Positions 1 through 7,914 of a stretch of 64,000 nucleotides of DNA are shown here, piece by piece. The stretch's first letter is position 1, and every line of letters begins with the position of its first letter. This DNA is from an uncultured Microbacterium sp. (GTDB lineage: Bacteria; Actinomycetota; Actinomycetes; Actinomycetales; Microbacteriaceae), in the NCBI GenBank assembly GCA_913774665.1, contig CAJYHN010000004.1, positions 248,001-312,000 on the forward strand, given 5' to 3'. Below the pieces are notes generated by a model, which had not been told where the DNA came from, made no database searches, and saw only the letters and a program-made list of their open reading frames with translations. Both the position numbers and the translations under genes were made by a program.

Positions 1-198
1 CGGCACGAGCGCGAAGGCCAGCACGTACCCCGTCACGATCCACTGCAGCTCGCTCGCGCCCGCTCCGGTGGAGCGCCCGATCGACGGCAGAGCCACGTTC
101 GTCACGCTGACGTCGAGGAGGGCGGCGAACTGCCCCATCAGCATCACCGAGAGGGCGCGCCAACGGCGCGGGTCGGGAACGGGGGCGGATGCCGTCAT
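1..198 (-). CDS. MFS transporter, DHA2 (EmrB/QacA-type) family, N-terminal fragment
   Basis: The first 66 codons of a drug:proton antiporter; the rest lies beyond the left edge. The reading frame stays open from the ATG at 198 to base 1. The peptide shows the DHA2 signature of a first membrane helix ending in LLDVSVTNVALPSIG, followed by the LQWIVTGYVLAFALV segment that starts helix 2. Both match the 14-helix EmrB/QacA exporters. It is expected to sit in the cytoplasmic membrane and expel small hydrophobic compounds, but the substrate cannot be read from this piece. The short proline-rich N-terminus (MTASAPVPDPRRWR) is cytoplasmic. No regulator is visible on this side of the gene. Confidence 0.85.
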   Translation of the reverse strand, partial: MTASAPVPDPRRWRALSVMLMGQFAALLDVSVTNVALPSIGRSTGAGASELQWIVTGYVLAFALVP

Positions 199-354
199 GC
201 GGTGCCCGCCGTCGGACCGGGGTCCGCCGCGGCACAAGAGATCGGCATGGGCCGAGCCTATGCCTGCGGGGCAGGGCCGGGGCCGCCCGCGCGAGGGGAA
301 CACCTCGACGGGAATGCGGGTTGAGTCTCTCGACGGATGACGAGCGGGACGGCC

Positions 355-555
355 ATGACCTACAGAGACCCTTACGACGACGGCGCACAACCGATCTGCC
401 CCTCGTGCGGCGTGACGATGCACCCGATGCTCGAGCAGGGCGGCGGGGCCGACGAGTGCCGCGAGTGCGGGTTCCAGCTGGAGTGGTCCACCCCGGGCCG
501 CGCCCGCGACGAGGATGACGACCGGCCTCGCGACCGCTGGTCCGAGGAGTCCTAG
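355..555 (+). CDS. Small zinc-ribbon protein
   Basis: A 66-residue acidic protein with one four-cysteine zinc ribbon: CPSC, then about 16 residues, then CREC. The tail is rich in Asp, Glu and Arg. The pattern suggests a structural zinc knuckle like those in small actinobacterial proteins of unknown function; no catalytic residues are present. An in-frame ATG at 337 would add six residues, but neither start has a strong Shine-Dalgarno. I prefer 355 because the conserved-looking part begins there. It stands alone between the divergent MFS gene and the convergent thiolase gene. Function unknown. Confidence 0.6.
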   Translation: MTYRDPYDDGAQPICPSCGVTMHPMLEQGGGADECRECGFQLEWSTPGRARDEDDDRPRDRWSEES

Positions 556-582
556 CCCGAGCGACGCGAGCCGCCACCGGAA

Positions 583-651
583 CAGGACGGGAGACGAGAA
601 CAGGTCGACTCCGCGCTGACCGTCCTGCTCCCCGTGCGACGCCTGTTCTCG
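583..651. repeat. Two interleaved perfect inverted repeats in a convergent gap
   Basis: Between the zinc-ribbon gene and the thiolase gene, an 8-bp arm (583-590, caggacgg) pairs with 620-627. A 10-bp arm (595-604, cgagaacagg) pairs with 642-651. The two pairs interleave (A-B-A'-B'), so a transcript could form either hairpin or an H-type pseudoknot. There is no T-tract, so it is not a textbook terminator, although its position between convergent stop codons would suit a bidirectional one. Confidence 0.5.
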
Positions 652-676
652 GGACACGGATGCCGCGGCGGCGGGC

Positions 677-1843
<1,167 letters not shown>

Positions 1844-1846
1844 GGC

Positions 1847-2485
1847 TCAGGCCTCCAGGGTCAGACCGAGGAGGTGCTCGATCTCGGCGTGGGTGTTGTC
1901 GCCGAACAGCTCGCGCACGCGGAAGCCGTCGGCGGTGACGTCGAAGACGCCGTGGTCGGTGTAGACCCGCGAGACGCAGCCCACCCCGGTCGGCGGGTAG
2001 CTGCAGGCGGCGACGAGCTTGGGCTCACCGCTCTTCGTCAGCAGGTCGGTCATGACGTAGACGTCTTTCGCGCCGATCGCGAGATCCATCGCCCCGCCGA
2101 CCGCGGGGATGGCCCCGGGCTCACCCGTCGACCAGTTGGCCAGGTCGCCGGTCGCCGACACCTGGAAAGCCCCCAGCACGCACACGTCGAGGTGCCCCCC
2201 GCGCATCATCGCGAACGAGTCGGCGTGGTGGAAGTACGCGGCCCCCGCGAGCGCCGTGACGGGCTGCTTGCCGGCGTTGATGAGGTCGGGGTCGACCCGG
2301 CCGCGCTCGGGGGCGGGCCCCATGCCGAGCATGCCGTTCTCGGTGTGCAGCACGATCTCGAGCCCGGCGGGGAGGTAGTCGGCGACCAGCGTCGGTGCTC
2401 CGATGCCCAGATTGACGACAGCACCCTCGGGAATGTCGGATGCCACGCGGGCGGCGAGATCGTGTCGTGAGATGCGCGTGGTCAT
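1847..2485 (-). CDS. pcaJ: 3-oxoadipate CoA-transferase subunit B
   Basis: A 212-residue beta subunit of a class I CoA-transferase, which moves CoA from succinyl-CoA to 3-oxoadipate. The active-site glutamate lies in the conserved ENGMLGMGPAP segment, and the GIGAPTLVA glycine loop is present near the N-terminus. The ATG overlaps the pcaI stop codon (ATGA), giving translational coupling expected for subunits made in equal amounts. A longer upstream extension of the frame is open but only runs antisense-style through pcaI, so the short start is the real one. The residue context matches Pca enzymes better than acetoacetate (SCOT/AtoA) enzymes. Confidence 0.88.
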   Translation of the reverse strand: MTTRISRHDLAARVASDIPEGAVVNLGIGAPTLVADYLPAGLEIVLHTENGMLGMGPAPERGRVDPDLINAGKQPVTALAGAAYFHHADSFAMMRGGHLDVCVLGAFQVSATGDLANWSTGEPGAIPAVGGAMDLAIGAKDVYVMTDLLTKSGEPKLVAACSYPPTGVGCVSRVYTDHGVFDVTADGFRVRELFGDNTHAEIEHLLGLTLEA

Positions 2486-3225
2486 TTCTCCTCCTCGGAT
2501 GCCAGGACCCGACCCTCGATGTCGACGCCGCCGACGAAGACGCCGTCGCGGAGCCACCGTCGTTCGCCCACGGCGACGACGCGATCGACGTAGATCCCCG
2601 GGGTGACGACGGACTCGGGGTCGAGGGAGCCGAGCTCGACGACCTCGTCGACCTGGACGATGGTCGTGGCCGCGGCGGCGGCCATGATGGGTCCGAAGTT
2701 GCGCGCCGTCTCGCGGTAGACCAGGTTGCCCCATCTGTCGGCGGCGCGGGCGCTGATCAGCGCGGCATCCGCGTGAATGGGGTATTCGAGCACGTAGTCG
2801 CGGCCGTCGATACGCCGCGTCTCTTTGCCGTCGGCGAGCTGTGTGCCGAAGCCGGTGGGAGTGAAGAACCCGCCGATACCGGCACCTGCCGCGCGGATGC
2901 GCTCGGCGAGGTTGCCCTGCGGCACCAGCTCGAGTTCGACCTTGCCGTCGCGGTAGAGCCCGTCGAAGACCCACGAGTCGCTCTGCCGGGGGAACGAGCA
3001 GATCATCTTGCGCACCTGACCTGCGGCGAGCAGGGCCGCGAGACCGGTGTCGCCGTTGCCGGCGTTGTTGTTGACGACGGTGAGATCCCCGGCCCGGTGC
3101 GCGATGAGCGCGTCGATCAGCTCGACGGGCTGACCCGCGCGGCCGAAGCCGCCGATCATCACGGTCGCGCCGTCGGCGATCCCGGCGACGGCCGACTCGA
3201 GGTCGGGGACGGTCTTGTCGATCAT
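2482..3225 (-). CDS. pcaI: 3-oxoadipate CoA-transferase subunit A
   Basis: The alpha subunit of the succinyl-CoA:3-oxoadipate CoA-transferase, about 247 residues. Recognisable blocks are the GGFGRAGQP nucleotide loop near residue 25, VVNNNAGNGDTG, SFPRQSDSWVFD, ELVPQGNLAERIRAAGAG and the GIYVDRVV tail. These are characteristic of PcaI rather than of generic acetate CoA-transferases. Two in-frame ATGs exist, at 3234 and 3225. The purine-rich GCGAGG lies directly against the first but about nine bases before the second, so 3225 is preferred. It overlaps pcaJ by 4 bp. The upstream gap carries a palindrome that may be the operator for the neighbouring IclR regulator. Confidence 0.88.
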   Translation of the reverse strand: MIDKTVPDLESAVAGIADGATVMIGGFGRAGQPVELIDALIAHRAGDLTVVNNNAGNGDTGLAALLAAGQVRKMICSFPRQSDSWVFDGLYRDGKVELELVPQGNLAERIRAAGAGIGGFFTPTGFGTQLADGKETRRIDGRDYVLEYPIHADAALISARAADRWGNLVYRETARNFGPIMAAAAATTIVQVDEVVELGSLDPESVVTPGIYVDRVVAVGERRWLRDGVFVGGVDIEGRVLASEEEK

Positions 3226-3241
3226 GCGGAGCATCCTCGCT

Positions 3242-3277
3242 TGTTCGCTGTGCGTACATACGTACGTCTTGCGAACA
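3242..3277. promoter_or_regulatory. Candidate IclR operator upstream of pcaI
   Basis: A perfect 7-bp inverted repeat (tgttcgc at 3242-3248, gcgaaca at 3271-3277) flanks a second, nearly palindromic core rich in gtac/acgt steps (3252-3267). It lies just upstream of the pcaI start. IclR-type Pca regulators bind GTTCG-like inverted sites, so this is the obvious candidate site. Binding is not shown. Confidence 0.5.
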
Positions 3278-3322
3278 GGGTACGCCGATCATCGCGGGCC
3301 CGGCAAGACCTCGGATCATGCC

Positions 3323-3451
3323 GGGTCGTCGCCGCGGCTCAGACCGAACGGGGGTCCGCATCGATCGCGGCCGCGGCCGCCGCCGCCGCGGGGAGGGTCG
3401 TCTCGGCGACTCAGACCAGGCGCAGGTCCGCGTCGATCGCGGCCGCGGCTG
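3323..3451. repeat. Decayed tandem duplication of the regulator 3' end
   Basis: Bases 3395-3448, which hold the last codons and stop of the IclR gene plus flanking DNA, recur without gaps at 3323-3376. The offset is 72 bp, with 9 mismatches in 54 positions by eye. The offset is a whole number of codons, and the downstream copy still reads AAAAIDADPRSV-stop next to the real AAAAIDADLRLV-stop. Confidence 0.75.
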
Positions 3452-4172
3452 TCCGCAACGCGGGCAGGCACCGCTGGCGCCACTCTCCCGCATCGCCGCG
3501 GGAACTGGCCGAGATGTTCACGGCCGCGACCACCGCCCCCGAGCGATCGTGAACGGGCGCCGCGAGAGACCGCAGCCCCTCTTCGAGCTCGCCGTCGACC
3601 AGGGCCCACCCCTGCGTGCGCACCGCGTCGAGTTCGGCGACGATCGCGTCGACGTCGGTACGCGTGCGCGGTGTCAGGGACTGCGGATGCGAGGCCTCGA
3701 TGAATCCGCGCGCCCGGTCGACGGGGAGGGCGGCGAGCAGCACTCGCCCCATGCTGGTCGCGTACGCGGGGAAGCGCGTGCCGATCGTGATGCCGACACT
3801 CATGATCCGTCGCGTGGGGACACGGGCCACGTAGACGATGTCGGCGCCGTCGAGCACGGCCGACGAGACGCTCTCGCCCACCTCGCGCGACAGACGCTCG
3901 AGATGCGGCTGAGCCAGCGCCGGCAGCGACAGCGCGGACAGGTAGCTGAAGCCGAGCTCGAGAACGCGCGGCGTGAGCGAGAAGACCCGACCGTCGGCGC
4001 GCACGTAGCCGAGGGTCTCGAGAGTCTGGAGGAAGCGACGGGCGGCGGCGCGGGTCAGATCCGCCCGGCGGGCGACCTCGCTGAGGGTCAGCGCCGGGTT
4101 CTCGGCGTCGAACGCCCGGATCACCCCGAGACCGCGAGCGAGGGATTGGACGAACTCTCCCGAATCACTCAC
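3411..4172 (-). CDS. pcaR: IclR-family regulator of the pca genes
   Basis: A 253-residue IclR-type regulator: an N-terminal winged helix-turn-helix (about residues 8-65, with LTLSEVARRADLTRAAARRFLQ) and a C-terminal effector-binding domain (about 75-250). The opening GEFVQSLARGLGVIRAF is typical of Pca/Pob regulators, which sense beta-ketoadipate or related aromatics. It lies directly upstream of pcaI on the same strand, so it probably controls pcaIJF and perhaps itself. The start is GTG: 4172 has AGGGTGA about nine bases upstream, and a second GTG at 4181 would add three residues. The gene name rests on family resemblance and neighbourhood. Confidence 0.82.
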   Translation of the reverse strand: MSDSGEFVQSLARGLGVIRAFDAENPALTLSEVARRADLTRAAARRFLQTLETLGYVRADGRVFSLTPRVLELGFSYLSALSLPALAQPHLERLSREVGESVSSAVLDGADIVYVARVPTRRIMSVGITIGTRFPAYATSMGRVLLAALPVDRARGFIEASHPQSLTPRTRTDVDAIVAELDAVRTQGWALVDGELEEGLRSLAAPVHDRSGAVVAAVNISASSRGDAGEWRQRCLPALRTAAAAIDADLRLV

Positions 4173-4229
4173 GCGGCTCACCCTATCGGGGTCCGCGGCG
4201 GCAGCCCCTCGGTCCCGCGGCGACGAGAT

Positions 4230-4252
4230 GAAACCGCCCGGAGGACGGTTTC
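4230..4252. promoter_or_regulatory. Inverted repeat upstream of the IclR gene
   Basis: Seven-base perfect arms gaaaccg (4230-4236) and cggtttc (4246-4252) surround a 9-bp spacer in the 204-bp gap between the IclR gene and the divergent kinase gene. It could be an operator for either gene. I see no convincing -35/-10 pair around it. Confidence 0.35.
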
Positions 4253-4376
4253 GCGACGCGCGGACGCGGCATCGAACAGCCGCGCGCGGGGTCGTCCCGC
4301 CACGCGTGAGCGGGGATCGTCCGCGCGCTCCGTCCGCGTCGCCGGTCGCCCGCGCACCGACTGCTAGCCTCGCACC

Positions 4377-5324
4377 GTGCGCGTCGAAGAAGAGATCGGC
4401 GATGCGCTGACCACGGCGCTCTCCGTATCGGACACCCCTCCCCCGCCCTCGACGCTGCTCGCGACGTTCGCCGAGGTGATCGGCGCGGATCGATGCGAGG
4501 TGCGGCTCGGCCTGAAGGCGCTCAGCTGGAGCGCGCGGGATGCCGCTCCCGACGACGACATCGGAATCCTCAGACTCGGCACGAACCCCGACATCATCGC
4601 CACCGTGACACCCGCGCGGGCGATGCCGAGCCCCGAAGCGTGGCAGCCGCTGCTCCTGCTGCTCACGCCCTACGCCGCCGAAGACGGGATGTGGCACGCG
4701 CGGCGTCAGCAGCAGGAGGCAGCGCGACGCATCGACGACGTCCGCTGGCGGGCGTCAGCCGACATGGAACACGAGCGACGGCGTCTCGAGCGAGATCTGC
4801 ACGACGGCGCGCAGCACCATCTCGTCGCCCTCCGCCTCGCGATGGCCTTCGCCGACCACCGGCAGGCCGAGGACGGCGCCGAGGAACGGCTCGCCGCTCT
4901 TCGCGATCAGCTCGATGAGACCGAGCGACTCCTCATCTCGACGGCCCGGGGCGTGCTGCCACCGGTCCTGGCACGCGGAGGCCTGAGCGGCGCCCTCGCC
5001 CCCCTCGAAGCCCCGGATCTGGAGGTGCACGCGGACATCTCGCGGCTCATGCCCGTCGTCGAATCCGCCCTCTACTTCTTCACGCTGGAGGCCGTCGGCA
5101 ACGCGCGCAGGCACGCCGCCGGGGCGCACATCGTCGTCGAGGCACGACTCGAGGGCGGGCGGGCGTTCGTGAGCGTGAGCGACGACGGGCCCGGTTTCAC
5201 CGCGAGCGGCGAGGCCGGAGGCCTGGCGTATCTCGCGCAGCGCATCGAAGCGGTCGGCGGCACCCTCGAGGTCGACTCCTCGCCCGGCGCGGGCACCCGA
5301 CTGTCAGCCAGCGTGCCCTACTGA
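4377..5324 (+). CDS. Cytosolic sensor histidine kinase, NarL/HisKA_3 type
   Basis: A 315-residue histidine kinase without membrane segments. The N-terminal ~115 residues form an unassigned input region. A HisKA_3 dimerisation helix follows, with phospho-acceptor His142 in ERDLHDGAQHH. The C-terminal HATPase has its N-box (EAVGNARRHA, Asn242), a G-box (DDGPGF) and a GLAYLAQRI motif. It should phosphorylate a NarL-type regulator; the obvious partner is the response regulator at 7078-7749, although that gene lies on the other strand beyond a degenerate kinase. It starts with GTG, and its stop codon overlaps the stop of the convergent pseudokinase gene by 7 bp. The absence of membrane helices suggests it senses an internal signal or is recruited by another protein. 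Confidence 0.85.
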   Translation: MRVEEEIGDALTTALSVSDTPPPPSTLLATFAEVIGADRCEVRLGLKALSWSARDAAPDDDIGILRLGTNPDIIATVTPARAMPSPEAWQPLLLLLTPYAAEDGMWHARRQQQEAARRIDDVRWRASADMEHERRRLERDLHDGAQHHLVALRLAMAFADHRQAEDGAEERLAALRDQLDETERLLISTARGVLPPVLARGGLSGALAPLEAPDLEVHADISRLMPVVESALYFFTLEAVGNARRHAAGAHIVVEARLEGGRAFVSVSDDGPGFTASGEAGGLAYLAQRIEAVGGTLEVDSSPGAGTRLSASVPY

Positions 5325-7081
5325 CGGCGGCCGTCGGGATCGATCAGACCCGCCGCGCTGCGCTGCAGCACCTCGGCCGCCCACCGCCCCGAACGGCCCA
5401 GACCGGGGCGGTCCGCCGCCTGCCGCCACCGTTCCGCGACGGCGAGCGCGGCTGCCCGCACCTGCTCGTCGGTCGCGTCCGCGGGCAGAGCGAGTCGTGC
5501 ACGCGCGTCGCCTCCGGCAGCGCCGGCGAGCACTGCCGCATCGGCATCGACGAGCGGATGCGCGCCGCCCCGTGCGAACTGGTCGAGGAGATCGTCCTCG
5601 ACAAGCTCGTGAGAGTGAGCGCGCAATCGATCGATCTCCCAGAGCAGGGGCTCGTCACCGACCCTCGATGCGGCCTCTGCGAGCACGCCGATCACTCTCC
5701 GCGCGACGATGACCGGCGCCCTCGCCGACAGGGTGGCGACGGCCTCGGCCGGAGAGACGCCATCACGGAAGAGCAGTCGATCGGAGGGAAGGGCGTCGAC
5801 GAACCCCGCTTGAGGGGCGAGCGCGCAGACGACGGCGTCGATCGAGCCCCACCGGCCGCGTCGGTCCCGCACATCGGCACCCAGCCGCGCGTCGGGGGCT
5901 TCGTCGCAGAGCACCGTCTGCACGCCCGGCATGGGCGCCGGCGCCGGGCCCTGAACCACCAGCAGGGTCACGGGCGCCGCCAGCGCGTCGTGGCATCGGA
6001 TGAGCTCTGCCGCGGGCAGACCCGCGGCATCCACCATTGCGGACACGCGGGCGAACACCGGGCGTGCCACGACGTCCCCGTGCGTCAGCGGCAACGACCT
6101 CACTTCGCCGCGATCCGGCATGGTCACGATGATCTCGACCTCGTCGTCATCCCGCTCCCGCACACTCAGCCCGCCGCCGAGGGAACCGATGCGCTCGATC
6201 TCCATCCGCAGAGCGCGCTCGGTCGCGTCCCGATCGCATCCGCGCGCGCGGATCGTCGCCACGGGTCCGGACGCACGGTGGAGGGCCAGCCTCAGGGGCT
6301 CGCCCGCACGCGCCAGGACCCGCAACGAGCCGGCGACCGCGTGGTAGAAACCCGACTCCACGTCCCAGCTCGTCCGGCGCCCGAGATCGCCGACGACGGT
6401 GACGTGCACCCCCGACGCCGCCGCGAGCTCGCGCAGGGTCTCTTCGACGCCGCGCGCCGGCAGCATCGCCGGGAAGACGCCTCGAACGGTGTCGCGGAGC
6501 TCATCGATGAGACGTTCCGTCAGCGCGTGGACCGCGGGCCATTCCACGGCATCCGCGGGCTGGGCGAGCAAGCGTCGCAGCTCGGCGACGTCGTGGACGG
6601 TCGCCGTGGTGATGCTCTCGACGAGCCGCATGCGCTCGCCCTCTCGGACCCGACCGGCGCGTACCTCCGCCCGCTCGGCGTCGTGCACACTCTGACGGGC
6701 GTCCTGCCGGATCCTCTCGAGCTCGCGCACGGCGCGCTCGGCACGCACCGTCGCGCCGATCCACAGGCACGATTCGCTGAGCAGCCGTCGACATCGAGCG
6801 ACGGACAGATCGGGACGAGGGACGATCTCGAGCACACCGACACCGGGCACCGGGTGCTGATCGGCGACCTCGGACTCGAAACTCGGCGCGTTCGCCGGCC
6901 AGGTGGCCAGCCGCTGCAGGTGCCCGTCCGCGAGCCTCTGGAGAAGCCGTATTCGCGGCTCCGGCGCATCGGGCGAGCCGAGTCCGCGGGCGAGGTTCTC
7001 GAGGAGCGCGGGAAGCAGCGCGTCGCGTGGCGTCCGCGCGACCACCTCGAGGACGCGCCCCGGCCCGCTCGGCGCCGTCAT
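5318..7081 (-). CDS. Degenerate histidine kinase-like protein (probable pseudokinase)
   Basis: A 587-residue soluble protein. Residues about 140-330 resemble a HisKA_3/HATPase module, but the key residues are gone. Where its neighbour has ERDLHDGAQHH, this protein reads VESITTATVHD, so no His sits at the acceptor position. The N-box asparagine is also absent (GFYHAVAGSLRVLARA). The second half (about 345-587) has no family I recognise; it is rich in Ala, Asp and Arg and has no membrane segment. The start codon overlaps the response-regulator stop (ATGA), so the two are co-translated. A role as a regulatory partner or scaffold for the active kinase and regulator is an inference. Catalytic activity is unlikely. 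Confidence 0.65.
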   Translation of the reverse strand: MTAPSGPGRVLEVVARTPRDALLPALLENLARGLGSPDAPEPRIRLLQRLADGHLQRLATWPANAPSFESEVADQHPVPGVGVLEIVPRPDLSVARCRRLLSESCLWIGATVRAERAVRELERIRQDARQSVHDAERAEVRAGRVREGERMRLVESITTATVHDVAELRRLLAQPADAVEWPAVHALTERLIDELRDTVRGVFPAMLPARGVEETLRELAAASGVHVTVVGDLGRRTSWDVESGFYHAVAGSLRVLARAGEPLRLALHRASGPVATIRARGCDRDATERALRMEIERIGSLGGGLSVRERDDDEVEIIVTMPDRGEVRSLPLTHGDVVARPVFARVSAMVDAAGLPAAELIRCHDALAAPVTLLVVQGPAPAPMPGVQTVLCDEAPDARLGADVRDRRGRWGSIDAVVCALAPQAGFVDALPSDRLLFRDGVSPAEAVATLSARAPVIVARRVIGVLAEAASRVGDEPLLWEIDRLRAHSHELVEDDLLDQFARGGAHPLVDADAAVLAGAAGGDARARLALPADATDEQVRAAALAVAERWRQAADRPGLGRSGRWAAEVLQRSAAGLIDPDGRRQ

Positions 7082-7749
7082 GGCCGCCCGCCGCCGGCTT
7101 TCTGCGCCTGGAGGTAGCTCAACACGGCGAGCACTCGGCGATGGTGCATCGTGGCGTCCTCCGGAATGCCGAGTTTCACGAAAAGCGAGGCGACATGCTT
7201 TTCGACCGCCTTGACCGAGACATACAGCTGCTTTGCAATCGACCGGTTGGCTCTCCCCTCGGCCATGAGCCGCAGAACATCCAATTCACGTCCACCCAGG
7301 CTCGCCACCGTCGTGTCGCGCTGCTCGCTGACCTCGATGAGCCGTCCTGCGAGCACCGGCTCGATGACGATCTCGCGTGCCCGAACGCGCTCCAGAGTGT
7401 CATTCAGCATCTGCACGCCGGCGATGCGCTCTTTGAGGCGATAGCCGATCGCCTCCGTGTCGATCTCGAGCATCGCCCGCAGATAATGCGACTCGGCGTA
7501 GTGCGACAACAGCAGCAGTCCGACGTCCGGGTACCGTTCACGGACGCGCTGCGCGGTGATCAGTCCCCCCTCTTCGCCGGGAGGCATGCGGATGTCGAGC
7601 ACGGCGATGTCCACCTGTTGCGAGGGGAGCGCCGCGAGGAGTTGATCGCCGCCGTCGTACGCTCCGACGACATCGTGACCCGCCGCTTCGAGCAGCATCA
7701 CGAGGCCTTCACGAAAAAGAATGCCGTCGTCGGCGATTGCCACCCGCAT
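7078..7749 (-). CDS. NarL/FixJ-family response regulator
   Basis: A 223-residue regulator with an N-terminal receiver domain and a C-terminal LuxR-type helix-turn-helix. The receiver has the acidic pair IADD, phospho-acceptor Asp52 in VLDIRMP and Lys106 in YRLKERI. The HTH is seen as GGRELDVLRLMAEGRANRSIAKQLYVS. The start at 7749 is chosen because a GGGAGGCGG ribosome site precedes it by about six bases; an upstream ATG at 7776 lacks one. It is coupled to the pseudokinase by an ATGA overlap. The divergent Hsp70 gene 165 bp away and the secretion genes beyond it are plausible targets. Confidence 0.88.
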   Translation of the reverse strand: MRVAIADDGILFREGLVMLLEAAGHDVVGAYDGGDQLLAALPSQQVDIAVLDIRMPPGEEGGLITAQRVRERYPDVGLLLLSHYAESHYLRAMLEIDTEAIGYRLKERIAGVQMLNDTLERVRAREIVIEPVLAGRLIEVSEQRDTTVASLGGRELDVLRLMAEGRANRSIAKQLYVSVKAVEKHVASLFVKLGIPEDATMHHRRVLAVLSYLQAQKAGGGRP

Positions 7750-7821
7750 CGTGACCGCCTCCCGCACCGCGGCCATCGGCCATCTCGCGCCCTTATGATA
7801 TCGCGGCCGTCGGCGACAGAG

Positions 7822-7846
7822 GGAATGTGGACTAAGGGTTCTCGTT
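7822..7846 (+). promoter_or_regulatory. Candidate ECF-type promoter for the Hsp70 gene
   Basis: GGAAT (7822-7826) and CGTT (7843-7846), 16 bp apart, resemble the GGAAC/CGTT layout recognised by many ECF sigma factors. They lie about 70 bp before the Hsp70 start. An ECF sigma gene lies immediately downstream of the Hsp70 gene, so autogenous co-control is possible. This rests on a short motif only. Confidence 0.3.
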
Positions 7847-7914
7847 CACACTATTCGTTTATTGTCTGCCCCGTCCCCGGCTGCGCTGAGCGATGGCGGA
7901 CAAGAAAGGAACCC

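Noticed and set aside
337-354. Upstream ATG at 337 for the zinc-ribbon gene
   Set aside because: No ribosome site there, and only six extra non-conserved residues; 355 is preferred but not proven.
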